Source: Chara braunii
Lineage: Eukaryota; Streptophyta; Charophyceae; Charales; Characeae
Assembly (NCBI GenBank): GCA_003427395.1
Contig: BFEA01000029.1
Coordinates: forward strand, 5,185,085-5,249,084
DNA length: 64,000 nt
Direction of reading: 5' to 3'
The position numbers were made by a program, and so were the translations under genes. Below are positions 20,902 through 31,911 of the stretch, piece after piece (the first letter of the stretch is position 1; each line of letters opens with the position of its first letter). The notes below the pieces were generated by a model. The model was not told the origin of the DNA, ran no database searches, and saw only the letters and a list, made by a program, of their open reading frames with translations.

Positions 20902-21627
20902 ATGGTGAAGTTTATGCTCAGTGAAAACGGGGTGGTGGAATCGATAGAGGCCAGTGACACCGAGAAGGTTTTAGTCCCGGGGGACCCTCAAGTGATTCCT
21001 TATTGGATGAGCGTTGAGAAAGGGGGATTGCTCAGAGAAGGGGCCTACGTGTGGGTTCGAGCTCGAAGGCTCACTTGGAAGGAAGGTGTGGAAAGAGGAG
21101 GTCCCCCCGACCTCGGTCGCTTCCTGGAGATTCGGGCTACCATTTTTTTCAACGAAGAGGTGTGGACCGAAGTCTGGAGAGGATTGGTGACCGGGCAACT
21201 TACGCATTTTGAATACCGAGAATCCGCGAGGCTGTTGGCAAACAATCTAGTGTTAGCTGACTACGAGGAAGGAACTTTCGAGTCGTGGTCACTAGTGTCC
21301 TTCGCCGAGCCAGGAGAGGTCCCTCGCGCGTCCGGGGTCCTCCACCCTAACCTACCCCAGTTCGTGGTCAGTTCGTTCCTAAGAGATTCAGAGGAGAAAG
21401 TAGTAGCAGTGCTTAGAGCGGCTTAAGAATCCGGGGTGCGGGCTAGGGGTTTGTTCTGGCTTTATACTCGGTGCGTGGACGCGGGAGTTCCCCCAAGAAG
21501 TGAGTTGTCCGCCATATTCGGGAGGTTGAGAGAGTTTGAGGGGCTCCGATCCCTCGTCGCGGACGTTCCGTACGCCCGCCTCTTCGGAGAAGAGCAGGTG
21601 TCTAACCGACGGGGTTTCGAGGGTCGA
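20902..21627 (+). pseudogene. Repeated-domain unit U5 of the pre-gag array
   Basis: This is the best-preserved unit: ATG start, 242 codons, a single TAA at 21424-21426. Block 1: GAYVWVRARRLTWKEG, GRFLEIRATIFFNEEVWTEV, RGLVTGQ. Block 2: GEVPRASGVLHPNLPQFVV, EEKVVAVLRAA. Closing motif: LFWLYTRCVDAGVPP, then FGRLREFEG and YARLFG. The stop falls at a non-conserved position when aligned without gaps to U3 from VV to the CVD motif. Confidence 0.65.
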
Positions 21628-21671
21628 TGATAAGGGGGATACCGAGAACTCTCTAGGCATCCATAAAACCC

Positions 21672-22365
21672 GTGGAGGATACCGGGGAGGTTGTCAGTGT
21701 CACTCTGCCTAGTGTCAGATTGACTGAGCCGACTAGGACTCTCTTGCGAGAAGAAGGGGAGATCCGGCGCGGTAAGGCTTTCATACGATTTGCAGTGAGT
21801 CGCGAAGGGAAGGTAGTAGTTGGAGAAGCCCGAATCTTCCTTTCGAAGAAGGGCCTTGTTGAGATAGCGCATAGCTTACGGATTGGGCAGGACCCTCTCT
21901 GGGACGCTCGAGCCGTGAGAGGCCGGCTAGGAGAGTTAGTAGAGGAATTGAGGCCTCACGAAGGGTGCGACGAGGAATGTCTAGTGACCTACGAGGGTTG
22001 GGAAGAAATACCGCGGTTCCTTTCCAGTGAGCCGGTAGAGGTCCCCCGTTTCATTTTTGAACGGGTTTACCCCTCCGAGGCTGTTAAGAGGGCGGTAGAA
22101 AGAACGGTTTCCATCCTAAGTCAGTTCAGGTTCACGGGATCGGATCTCCACATCTTGTTAACTTGGTGTTTTCGAGATCCTTATAAAGACGATTGATAGA
22201 CTCTAGAGGACCTGGGTTACGCCTTCGAAGGTTAGGGTCGATATGCGAGGGAGTCTAAGATATCGTGGAGATACTTAGGTAAGATCTGCGAGGGAGAGCT
22301 AGCGAGGTTGGACCCCTCAGACTTGATTCGGATAGCAATTGCGTGTCGTCGACGGAAGTTAGGGG
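21672..22365 (+). pseudogene. Repeated-domain unit U6 of the pre-gag array
   Basis: The frame opens with GTG and reads to TGA at 22194, then stays mostly readable to about 22365 past TAG codons. Block 1: KAFIRFAVSREGK, GEARIFLSKKGLVEI, LRIGQ. Block 2: EEIPRFLSSEPVEVPRFIF, AVKRAVERTVSIL. Closing motif: LHILLTWCFRD. A third block, WRYLGKICEGELARLD then DLIRIAIACRRRKLGDD, is echoed after U8 as ISNLEIANLALAASEEKKLR. It is a diverged copy of U3-U5. Function is unknown. Confidence 0.6.
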
Positions 22366-23035
22366 ATGATCGAGCCGGACCTTGAGGAGCTTGTGGGGCT
22401 GGATAGAGTAAGGGAAGAAGTTCACCGGATCCTTGCTCTGTGCTGGGAGGAAGAAAGGAGGGCTAGGCCGGGGTCCTTAGCCAGGATCAAGCTACTTGAG
22501 ACAACTGCAATCGATATCCTAGACGAGGTAACGATAGATCTTCTCACGCAGTGAGGGGATGAGAGCTTCGTTTGTGTCCAATAGGATCCGTTGGGGATTA
22601 GAGACCTACGAGGACGGTAGCGAAGTTAGGGTTGAAGGGAGTGCAGAGCTTAACCCGGAATTGGGAGAGGACCGGGTAGTCCGCGCCGAGACAAAATTTC
22701 TAGTGGAGGTCCGACGACTGGCCTTATGGAAAAAAAGAAGCTGGACCACGCTAGCTACCTTTTCAGTCCACATTAGAGACGCGAGTGGCGTGAGGTTCTC
22801 GAGGACTTGGAGGGAGCCTTTGTTGGAAGTAGAAAGAAAATTCGAGGAGGACTCTAGGTATCTAGGAACGCCACTGACATCTAGGGCACACCTTGTGGAG
22901 ACCCGATTTTGGTATAGGTCGGGAGATTACGAAGAGGCTTTGCGCCGAACACTGGAAGAGGACGAAGAGACTGGACACGCCAGGTGCGAGGACTCGCTGG
23001 CAGCGGCCGCCGCAAGGTTGACCGACGTAAGGTGA
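22366..23035 (+). CDS. Unit U7 of the pre-gag array (two abutting frames)
   Basis: Two ATG-initiated frames abut: 22366-22554 (EELVGLDRVREEVHRILALC) and 22559-23035 (NRIRWGLETYEDGSEVRVEG, FLVEVRRLALWKKRSWTTLA, TFSVHIRDASGVRFSRTW). Only the FLVEV...TFSVHI part resembles block 1 of the other units, and block 2 is not evident. U7 is therefore either a strongly diverged unit or a separate insertion between U6 and U8. The second frame is uninterrupted over 158 codons. Confidence 0.45.
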
Positions 23036-23145
23036 AGACCCGGATGATTCGATACGAGAAGGGGGCCCCGTTGGTACCATAGAGAGGGCTTGGACGTGGG
23101 GAGGAAGATATGGAGTAAATCTCCCGAGAGTTAGAGGGGATTGAT

Positions 23146-23660
23146 GTGACTACCGAGTTCTTCGAAATTTACGAGCAGGAGACAGTGGTCAGGTTTTCAG
23201 TGGCGTCCGAGGGGAACAGTTGCACGAGAAAGGCGGAAATTTTTTTGTCCCCTGACGCCCGGCTAATCTTCGCAACTGAATTGGCGGAAGGGAAAGATCC
23301 TCTAGGCATCGCCAATAGGGCCCTAGAACGAGTAAGGAGATTGAGAGGGGGTGGCACGGAGAGCCCCGTGATTGACAAGGTAGAGTACCGAGGGAGGACA
23401 GAAGTTCCAAGGGCAGCCCATGGGAGAACTTGGGATATCCCTACCTGGGCCTATCGACTGCTCTATGCTGACAACGAGACCGTGAGGAGAGTTTTGTTGA
23501 GGGGTCAGGTGATAGAAAAATTCCCGTTGGGTGAAGAAGGGGGACACGAGTTATTCACCTAGTGTTGGGAGTCGAGAGAAGACACCGACTTCGAGTGGTG
23601 GGCGCGCGTTGGGGAGTTCATCAAGCCCCTGTTCTCCGGACAAGCTGGTGATGTGGAGTC
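23146..23660 (+). pseudogene. Repeated-domain unit U8 of the pre-gag array
   Basis: Block 1: ETVVRFSVASEGN, KAEIFLSPDARLIFATELAE, GKDPLGIANRAL. Block 2: RTEVPRAAHGRTWDIPTWAY, NETVRRVLLRG. The frame meets TAG at 23560-23562, inside what aligns as the closing motif: HELFT-stop-C against HILLTWC of U6, so a TGG-to-TAG change is a simple explanation. Readable text continues to about 23675 and then shifts frame into the acidic piece. Confidence 0.6.
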
Positions 23661-23939
23661 GTGGACAGGGATTTGATTAGGAGGTGTGCGCAAGAAGGGA
23701 TTAGGGGCATCTCGAACCTGGAGATCGCGAATCTTGCATTGGCTGCTAGCGAGGAGAAGAAACTGAGGGATTCTTGGTGGACGGTGACCAGCGAGGAGTC
23801 GGAGGGAGAGGGTGCTGACGAGGATTCTAGTGAGGAGAAGGGGGGATTGGAGGAAGAAGAGAATTCAGAAGATACCGCAGACAGTAGTGAGAGGGACGAG
23901 CCGGAAGGTAACGCGGACGATAGTGAGGGAGGCGACTAG
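23661..23939 (+). pseudogene. Acidic tail of the pre-gag array
   Basis: A 92-codon frame with no ATG. It starts RDLIRRCAQEGIRGISNLEI and ANLALAASEEKKLRDSWW, alignable to the third block of U6, then becomes a Glu/Asp/Ser/Gly-rich low-complexity tail. It probably is the C-terminus of the array protein, frameshifted from U8. It ends 20 bp before the ATG of gag. Confidence 0.5.
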
Positions 23940-23958
23940 AAATTGCCAATAAGGGTGC

Positions 23959-26154
23959 ATGGAGAGTGAAGTAGAAGCTGGTCTCTCTAGTCCGCCGGAA
24001 ACCACTGAAAGAAGGGGGATAGTGAAGAGTCCCGAGTTGGGGGCCAGTCTAAGTAGGGTAGTGGAAGAAATGACAGAGGGAGCAGAGACGCTAGATAGGG
24101 CCGAGGGGGGTCCGGAAATGGCTTCGGGAGAGAGAGAGGCCTCGGAGCGGCAAAGAGCTGGCACGGAAGTGCGAGTGCACAGGGATGTGGGGCCGCAGGT
24201 GCCGGTAAACGAAGGGGTCACTGAAGCTGCAAGAGGCATTCCGGTGGAATCCCGGTGGGCGGACCTAATGGATGCGGAAGCAAGGTTAGAGGAAGCATGG
24301 GAATTTCCTAGAGATAGACAGGGGTATCGACCACTTAGGAGGGAGGAAGAGGAGTGTCAGGACAGGAGAGACTTAAGAGAAGGGAGGTCAACAGAAGCCG
24401 GCGGTAGGCCGCGGAGATGGGTCGAAAGGGTCCCGGAGGCCGTCACCGGTGAGAGGCAGGCTTTGGTGGGGCCAAGAACTGGCGCGGAAATGCGAATGTC
24501 TGTGCGAGAAGGGGGGATCGAGAGCTCGAGGGGCCTTCCTATAGAGTCTCGGTAGGCGGATTTACCGGACGCAAGAATGGGAGAAACTCTAGAATTTCCA
24601 AGAGATAGAGTAGGGTACCGGCCACCCAGGAGAGAAGAGGAAGGGGGACCGAGTAGAAGGGACCTTAGAGACGAGGGGCCGACGGAGGCAGGTAGTAGGC
24701 CACGAAGATGGGCCGTAAGAGAAACGGATGCTCCCTGGGTTCCCGGCGAGATAACATGCGTAAATCACGGGGTGGAGGCTTGGAGGAGCTTTAGGGGGCA
24801 GGGCCACGCTCGGTGGGAGACGGATTGGCCGGATGAGCGGGGCCGCTACGGGGAAGACCCCTGGGAACCGCCTAGACCCCGGGGCCGGGTGGAGGAGACG
24901 GATCCCTCGTGGTACAAGCCGTACGATCCGGCAATCGATGGGCCAATGGAAGGTCCCTATTTTCGCCGATACGACGACCGACGAGTCCCCTATTACGACG
25001 TCAACCCATTTTTCTTCGACGGACGGGATGTGACTGGGTTCGTGGAGAAATGGGAGAGTTATGCTTACCGTAAAAAATTCTTCGAAAGAGAGTGGATAAA
25101 CTATTTTATCCAGCACTCGGACCCCGAGTTAGACCCCGCGATTCGGGCTATCTACCCCTCAGACGGACGATGGAGGACCTTCAGGGTGACCCTATTGCAG
25201 ATTTTCGCCTGTGATGACCTGATCCCGACCGTGGAGGGCTTGCGACGAATTACAAAAGGGGAACGAGAGAGCTTGGTAGCCTTCACCCGTAGGTTCAAGC
25301 GCCTGTCCCAAGCCCTAGTGGATAGGGGTATGCTGTCTGAAGTAGATAGGTGCGTGATGTTCATGCTGCACCTACCCGAGGAAAAGAGGAAAGAGGTTCT
25401 TGAGACGGCCTCGAGGGATTCTGCCAATTTCGAGAAAGTCGCGGAGGTGGTTTTCACGGGGGGAGGAGTAGATGTGAGGGAACACATGAAAGAGACCTTG
25501 GACATGGCACTCTGCAACATGCGAGGCACGCGGAACGATGGTCCCAGGGGAAACGATAGACTGCCCCCGGGTCCACCTGGTCCCCGGTGGGGAGAACGGC
25601 CAACCGGATGGAGGAACGAATCGAGTGGCCAAGGAAGTTGGAGGAACGACAGGGAGATGAGGGGGAATCGTGGTTCTGATTGGGGGGGTTCCCATTGGAA
25701 GGATGCTAGGGATGGAAGGTGGGGAGACGCCCCTCAAGCAAGGGCTTCTGGGCCGCGATCGGAGGTTAGGGCGCCACCACCGCCAGCACCTCCACCACCG
25801 GCTCCGCCGGCGCCTATAGCGGCAGCCACGCAAGGGGGTCCACGTCCCAACAACCCACAAGCCCGAAGCGGGTGTGTCTACTGCAATGAAGAAAATCACA
25901 TTAAAAGGGACTGCCCTTATCTCACGGAGGCCTTAAGGTTGGGAGTGGTCAAGCTGAATAAGAACAAGTGGGTTGTGTGGGGGGACAACGGAGAGGCGGT
26001 CTCCTTTTACCCATCAATGAAGGTGAACGTGGACAAGAGGGTGGCCCTCCAGGAGGCTAGGCTGGGGAAGAAACCGAAAATCGGGAGCTCCTCCAACATA
26101 GCTCATATCCAAATGACGGAGTCACCAGGGGGGGTGTCCATTAGGGAACCCTAG
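23959..26154 (+). pseudogene. gag: gag of the giant element (one in-frame stop)
   Basis: One reading frame of 731 residues starts at ATG and is broken only by TAG at 24553-24555. Gag would form the cytoplasmic particle and package element RNA. The N-terminal 300 residues are Arg/Glu-rich and contain a tandem duplication, copy 1 LEEAWEFPRDRQGYRPLRRE and copy 2 LEFPRDRVGYRPPRREEEG. The stop replaces the Trp of ESRWADL of copy 1. The capsid-like region (about residues 345-520) includes NPFFFDGRDVTGFVEKWESY and LVAFTRRFKRLSQALVDRG. A Gly/Arg/Asn-rich stretch and a Pro-rich run precede a CCHC zinc knuckle, CVYCNEENHIKRDC, at residues 639-652. The mosaic stop suggests decay after insertion. Confidence 0.88.
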
Positions 26155-26388
26155 GTGTCAAGCATTAAGTTCATATAAACCCAGCCCGAGGAAGAGAGGT
26201 CTTGCCTAAGGGTGAGAACGCACGTTGGGACTGAGACGTCCGAGAGCCAAGCGAGCGTGACGGAAGGCACGGAAGTAAGGAGCGGCGACAATGACCAACC
26301 GATGACCGATGCAAAAGCGGTGGAGGAAAAGAAGGAAAAACCCACCTCACCCAAATCGCCTAAAAAGAGGGGATAAAAAAAAATTGAA

Positions 26389-27257
26389 ATGAAGTGCACT
26401 CTGGATGAGATAGACACGGTAGCACCTCTTAGGAGGACCCTGATGCAGCCTATGCAGTGCACACTTTTGGAATATCTAGCCGCCAGCAAAAGCGTCAGGG
26501 AAGAACTCCTAAGCATCACGAGGAAGGTAAGAGTCCCGCTCGCAGGGGGGCCCAAGGTGCCGGTGGAAGGTCCCGCCAAGGAAGAAGTACAGGCCTCCCG
26601 CATTACCATGAAGGAGCTACCTGCCAACTTCTTCTCGGGAGAAGAGGCCGAGAAATTCTATGTGTTAGGTAGTGGCCAGCTCCAGGCAGTGGTAAGTGGG
26701 AAGAAAATGAGGGCTCTAGTGGACAATGGGTCCGAGTCTACGGTGTGTAGGGAATAGATCGAGGGGTATCGATGTCGATGGTAGTGGCGGATAACAAGCT
26801 GCAACCGGCAGAAGGGGTGTGTCATAACCCCGTGATTGAGGTCGCTGGTATAGAGGCCATGGTCCCGATCTTTTCGGTAAAAGAGTGCTCCTCCGAATTG
26901 ATCCTCGGAAGGACCTGGCTGAGCGCAGTACACACGACCACGGTTGATTTGTCGGATGGAAGTCAGACCCCCTCGATCCAAAGTCCTGATGGAATCCGAG
27001 TGGTCCTAAAGACCGTAGACGCGCAAGATGAACGTAACCGGACCAGCATCGCTAGATGCAAGGGGAGTCCGTCGAGGGTGTGCCGAGTCTGTCTGAAGGA
27101 GGTGCCCTTGACGGATATGGGACCCAAGGGAGACCAATTGGAGGTCGAGGACGTGGGGGATAGGATTGTAATTAACGGTATGGGTTACGAGAAGGAGGAT
27201 GAGGAGGAGGAGTTCGGTGGATGCGTGAGTATGTCTTTTTTGGAGGTATCCCCCTAG
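26389..27257 (+). pseudogene. Protease region of pol, giant element (frameshifted)
   Basis: An aspartic protease, needed to cut Gag-Pol, is indicated by LQAVVSGKKMRALVDNGSES (active-site D-N-G at about 26721). After a frame change near 26757-26772 it continues with EVAGIEAMVPIFSV and ELILGRTWL, the conserved ILGR.WL block. The triad reads D-N-G instead of the usual D-T/S-G. I cannot tell whether this is a family variant or damage. The later part (to 27257) is an acidic spacer. Another frame change near 27220 leads into RT. Confidence 0.75.
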
Positions 27258-29073
27258 CCGGCGGAATAAAGAAGCACAAAATCGTGGCGGAGAAAGTAAA
27301 ACCCGCCGAGGTCAGCCGAGATAGAACGGGGTTAGCTACAATATCGGAGGAGGAGATAGTTGATATCATCCGGAAAAGGAAAGAGACAGAAGGGCAAAGG
27401 ATAACGGCCGATAGATTGGCCAAAATGGATATAGGAGATGGGAACCTCACGGAGGAAGAGAAGGGATTCATAGCAATGACCCTCAGGGGGTGCGATAAGG
27501 CCATCGCCCTTAATGACTCCGAGAGGGGGAGGATCGACCCAAGGTACGCTAAGCCGGCCCGGATCCACACGGTCCCGCACGTGCCTTGGAAGGATAGGCC
27601 CCAATGGAAGTACGCTCAAAAGGAGAAGGAGGAGATAGTGACTTTTATCAAGGAAAAAATTAGAACGTTCGTTGCGGAACCTTGCGAGAGTGCCTACTCC
27701 AATAAGTGGTTCTTTCTAAGAAAGGGGGGTAGCAACAAACTGTGATGGATTCAAAACCTCCAGAGGACCAATGCGGTCACCATAAGGGACGTGGGATCTA
27801 TACCCGAGGCCGACTTGCTAGCGGAAGGGTCGGAAGGTCGCTCGATATACTCGATCTGCGATCTCTTCTCTGGGTATGACGAAATCCCCCTAGACTATCG
27901 TGATAGGCATATGACCGCCATGCACACGCCGCTAGGGTTGGTCCAAATGATGGTGGTACCAATGGGCTGGACGAATGGGGTAGCGGTGTTCCAACGGGCC
28001 ATGATTGCAGTCCTCAAGGAATTCATACCGGATAAGGTAGAGGTCTTCCTAGATGACCTCCCGATAAAAGGACCGGTCGAGCGAGACGAGACGGAAGTTT
28101 TTCCCGGAGTGAGGAAGTTCGTGGTGGACCACATGAGCGACGTCAGGGACGTCCTTGTGAAACTGGACGATGCAAATCTCACGGTAAGCGGGACTAAGAG
28201 TCGCTGGGGCATGTCCTCCATCAAGATATTAGGGTTCATTTATTGTAAGGATGGGCGGAGGTCCGACCCCGAGAAATTGTTAAAATTAATGACCTGGCCG
28301 TCACCACTCAAATCCATAACAGAGGTCCGACAATTTCTAGGGGTTGTGGGCTACTGGAGAATCTTCATAAAGGCCTATGATGAGAAGGTGGAGCCCCTTA
28401 GAAGACTCCTTCGGAAATTGGAAGGATGGGTTTGGGGGGAAGCACAGGAAGCGGCCATGGAAGCTTTGAAGGTGGAGTTCCGCAAAGGTGGAGAGGTCCT
28501 AGGAGTTTCGTTCTTCGAAGACGAGGAGAGTCGCCCTTTCATAGTGTCCACGGACGCTGGACCTCATTCGGTGAGAGTCCTCCTGTCACAAAAGGACGGA
28601 GAGGGGAAAGAGAGACCGTTGCGATTTGAAAGCCGGACCTTGAACCACGCCGCTTGAACCACGCCGAGAGAAATTATAGCCAATTCAAAAAGGAGGTGTT
28701 AGGGGTATTGCATTGCCTAAAGGCCTTCCGTCATTATCTATACTGACGACGATTTCTCCTAAGGGTGGACCCGACGGCAGTGGCCGCGGTCCTCCAAAAA
28801 GATTTCTCGCTGACCGATCCTACCATCGCACGCTGGATGATTCATATTAGGCTTTACGACTATAGGGTCGAGAGGATATCAGGGACCAAGAGCCAGGTCG
28901 TGGACGGATTGTCCCGGCTTCCTATTCGTGAGGAGGACCTACCTAGGCTTAAGGAGGAAGAAGTGACAATGGCCAAGGAGGAGATAATGAAAGTCGCCGC
29001 TAATAGGGCACGAATAGCGGGGAGCAGCCGAGGGGAAGAAGGGGGCCCAATGACTTTTCTCACAAATCTCTAG
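27221..29073 (+). pseudogene. Reverse transcriptase-RNase H of the giant element
   Basis: RT: PHVPWKDRPQWKYAQKEKEE, SAYSNKWFFLRKGG, a TGA (27743-27745) within KL-stop-WIQNLQ where relatives have Arg, CDLFSGYDEIPLDYRDRHMT, PMGWTNGVAVFQRAM, and the catalytic box VFLDDLPIKGP (28043-28075; FLDD in place of YxDD). Thumb: LGFIYCKDGRRSDPEKL and SITEVRQFLGVVGYWRIFIK. RNase H: FIVSTDAGPHSVRVLLSQK, SRTLNHA, FLLRVDPTAVAAVLQ, RLYDYRVERISGTKSQVVDG, LSRLP. A 14-bp direct duplication (28639-28652, repeated 28653-28666) shifts the frame inside RNase H, and removing it in silico brings the 27221 and 28765 frames into register. A TGA follows near 28743. Order and motifs are Ty3/gypsy. The MGWTN box resembles elements best known to me from basidiomycete fungi. 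Confidence 0.9.
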
Positions 29074-29160
29074 GACGGGAAGTACCGGGACATAGGACCG
29101 TACCTGGCCGGTAGGGAAACATGGACTGAAAGAATCCAGCGAGAGGCGCTGGGGTATTGC

Positions 29161-30647
29161 TTGCGGGAAGGCCATCTCTTCAAAAGGCCCACCAAGTTTG
29201 CGATACCCATGAGGGTACTGTGCGATCCAGAGGAGAGAAGGGCGGTCATAGAGGAGTTACACGATGGGGTCGTTGGAGGTCATAGGGGGGTGAAGGGTAC
29301 TTTCGATAAAGTCCGTAGGCTTTATTGGTGGGACGGGCGATACACGAAAGTGGAAAAGTACTGTTCAACATGTGAGGCTTGCCAGAAGAGGGCTACGGTT
29401 CGATACAAGGAACCCTTGGTTCCGTCGCTTCCCACGGTTCCGGGAGAGAAGGTCCATGTTGACTTAGTAACCATGCCAAAGGGGATCGGCGGACTTCGGT
29501 ATATAATTAACACGCGGGATGACCTCACGGGATTCGTAGAGCCAAAGGCCGTTAAGAAGAAGACGGCAGAGGAGGTAAGTGAATTTCTCCTTGAATATAT
29601 CGCGCGGTACGGATGTGTTGGGAGAATAGTCATGGATAGGGGCGCAGAGTTCTTGAGCCAAAAGATCAAGGCATTATTGGAAAAGGCAGGGATCGGGGTG
29701 ACCTATACGATCGCTTATCACCCCCAGAGCAATGCACCGATAGAAATGGGTCACCAGACGCGCTTGTGGACGCTCTGGCGAAATGGTGCAAAGGTCGCGC
29801 GGAACAGTGGCTGAGATATTTGCGGTACGCGGTTTGGGCCGATAATATCACAGTCAAGTCCAGTACGGGATACCCTCCTTACACCCTTTGGTTCGGTAGG
29901 CATTGTCCCCTTCCCATCGAATTCCACATCGACACTCGGACGAGTGTCTCATGGAAAATCAACATGACCCGGAATGAACTGTTGGAGGCACGGATCCAAC
30001 AAATAGCTGAGAATTTGGATACCGGTGTAACCAAAGCGGGAGAGAACATCGAGAGAGAGAAGGTGAAAGGAAAAGATAGGTGGGACAAAAATCTGCGGGT
30101 CTGAAAGGCGCCGATAGGGGTTGACGACCTAGTGCTGATGCATGATTCGTCACTAGAAAATACCTGGAGCAGGAAATTGGCAAACCGATGGATGGGGCCG
30201 TATAAGGTCCTAAAGAGATTGGATGGGGGGGCTTACATGCTCGCGGAATTAGATGGGAGTAGGCTACGGGATCCTGTCGCAGGCGCTCGTCTCAAAATCT
30301 TTCGATCACGAGAGACCCTTGAGGAAGAGTCGAGACAGAAAGGAAAAGAAGCTATTGACACACAGGTGAGCATAACCGACGAAAAAGGGGAGACCTCCAA
30401 ACAAGAAGACTCTTCTCGACCCCCAAGGAAAGTGTATAAGGTTCGGAAAACTGCCCTACCAAAGACCCCTAGGAAGAACAAACGACTGAGGGAGGATGAC
30501 GGAGATACTGACCGATTAAGGAAACGCAGGTTGAACGAAATGAGGAATGCGTCAAGAAAGGCCCTGAGACTCAAACGTGAGAGAGAGGAGAGAAAACGGA
30601 AGAGAGAGAGGCGCGAGAAGAGGATGAGGAGACGGAGACGGGCGTAA
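29161..30647 (+). pseudogene. Integrase of the giant element (frameshifted)
   Basis: It lies in the same frame as the preceding RNase H, after a TAG at 29071-29073. HHCC zinc end: ELHDGVVGGHRGVKG and YCSTCEACQKR. Core: KVHVDLVTM (first Asp), IVMDRGAEFLSQKI (second Asp), YHPQSNAPIEMGHQ (Glu). A small frame change near 29760 leads to LVDALAKWCKGRAEQWL, STGYPPYTLWFGRHCPLPIE, and, past a TGA at 30102-30104, DDLVLMHDSS, WMGPYKVLKRLDGGAYMLAE (the GPF/Y module). The C-terminus is very basic, ending in Arg/Lys-rich runs that could act as a nuclear-targeting tail. No chromodomain is visible. Confidence 0.9.
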
Positions 30648-31028
30648 AAAGGGGAAGGGAATGGTGTACCATAGTTAGGAAAACGTGTTCCGGGAAAGAG
30701 GTTATATTGAAGGGAAAGTTGTACCATAATATACCATAGTTAGAGAAACGGGTGTCGTAAGGGGCAATGAGTCGTAGTCCTGATAGGATATTGTACCATA
30801 GACTGATGTCATAGGGTAGCGATGTGTCGTGGGTCATGGATGGCGTCGTGATGAAACAGTAGGGTCAAGTCCGGCAAAAAGAAAAGGACAATGTGATCTA
30901 ACCGGGGAGATGGGTTGGAACGGGAGAAACTTTTCATGGGTAAACATTGGGCGAGGGGAAACGGTTAAAAATAAAGAGGTCACGAAAAAGACTCGCCGGG
31001 GACGACGAGAATTGGGGTGTGGGCTGGC
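30648..31028. other. 3' untranslated region of the giant element
   Basis: It contains related phrases GTGTACCATAGTTAGGAAAACG and AATATACCATAGTTAGAGAA and further TTGTACCATA echoes. The stretch immediately before the 3' LTR (GAATTGGGGTGTGGGCTGGC) is G-rich but not a clean polypurine tract, so the plus-strand primer is uncertain. No gene is seen. Confidence 0.6.
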
Positions 31029-31911
31029 TGTCGGGCAGCTGCCTAGCAGCCGAGGGTATTTCCTGGAAAAAAAAAAAAAAGAACTCGGTCGTTGTTGCCT
31101 AATTTTGCATGGTTTGGACGCATGATTGTCTGAGACTGATGGGTTTCAAGGGACTTGGGGTGTCTAGAGGCCCCGTGCTAACGATTGGGAAAGGGCAAGA
31201 GAGGGGGGCAATGTAGGTCGTGAGAGGAAGCGGGCGGGCCGCAAGAATCCGAGTGTTTGGGGGCTTGGTCCGAAGTCCGACAGGAAGGAGACAGATTCTG
31301 TGCGGTGGCTTGAAGAACCGAAGGGCAGAGGGATAAAGTGAAGGACTTAAGAAGTGACTAAGGATGGCGATGTGAATACCGCACGGTATCTATGTGACCC
31401 GGCGTCTACCCAAGGGTGGAACTAGGAGATCCGGGCGGCCTACATTGAAAGGCCAAGAACCCCTAGCAGGAGGCACGGAATCAGGTCACCCCGGGGAGAT
31501 GACGAACTTGACTCTGGGCGCACCCGGCTTGGTACGGACTAAGGGCGATGGAGGCGACCAATTTCGGAAGAGCTCGGGCCGAAGCGGTGATGGGGACGAG
31601 TCACACTTACGGGAGCGGGAGTTTCGAATGGCAGGCTGCTTCAACAAAGAAAGGAATGACGGTAGGGGTTTATAATTGGAATCTGTTAAAGCTACGGAGG
31701 AGGGCAGGCGAAGGAAGCTGGGGGGTTGGACCCCGATAAAGAGGGGGAGATATGTCAAGCAAGTGAGGGTCTGGGGTATGGCGGAAGAAAAGGGAAATGA
31801 GAAAGCGGGGGGGTTCTATTCATAGCCACAACNGATCGGAGGTGCCAAGAGAAAGGGTGTTCATAGATAGGTAACCAACTTGGCGGTGGCTGCAACCGAT
31901 GTCTGCATCAG

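Noticed and set aside
31000-31028. Canonical polypurine tract before the 3' LTR
   Set aside because: The sequence is G-rich but interrupted by several T and C; not a clean PPT.
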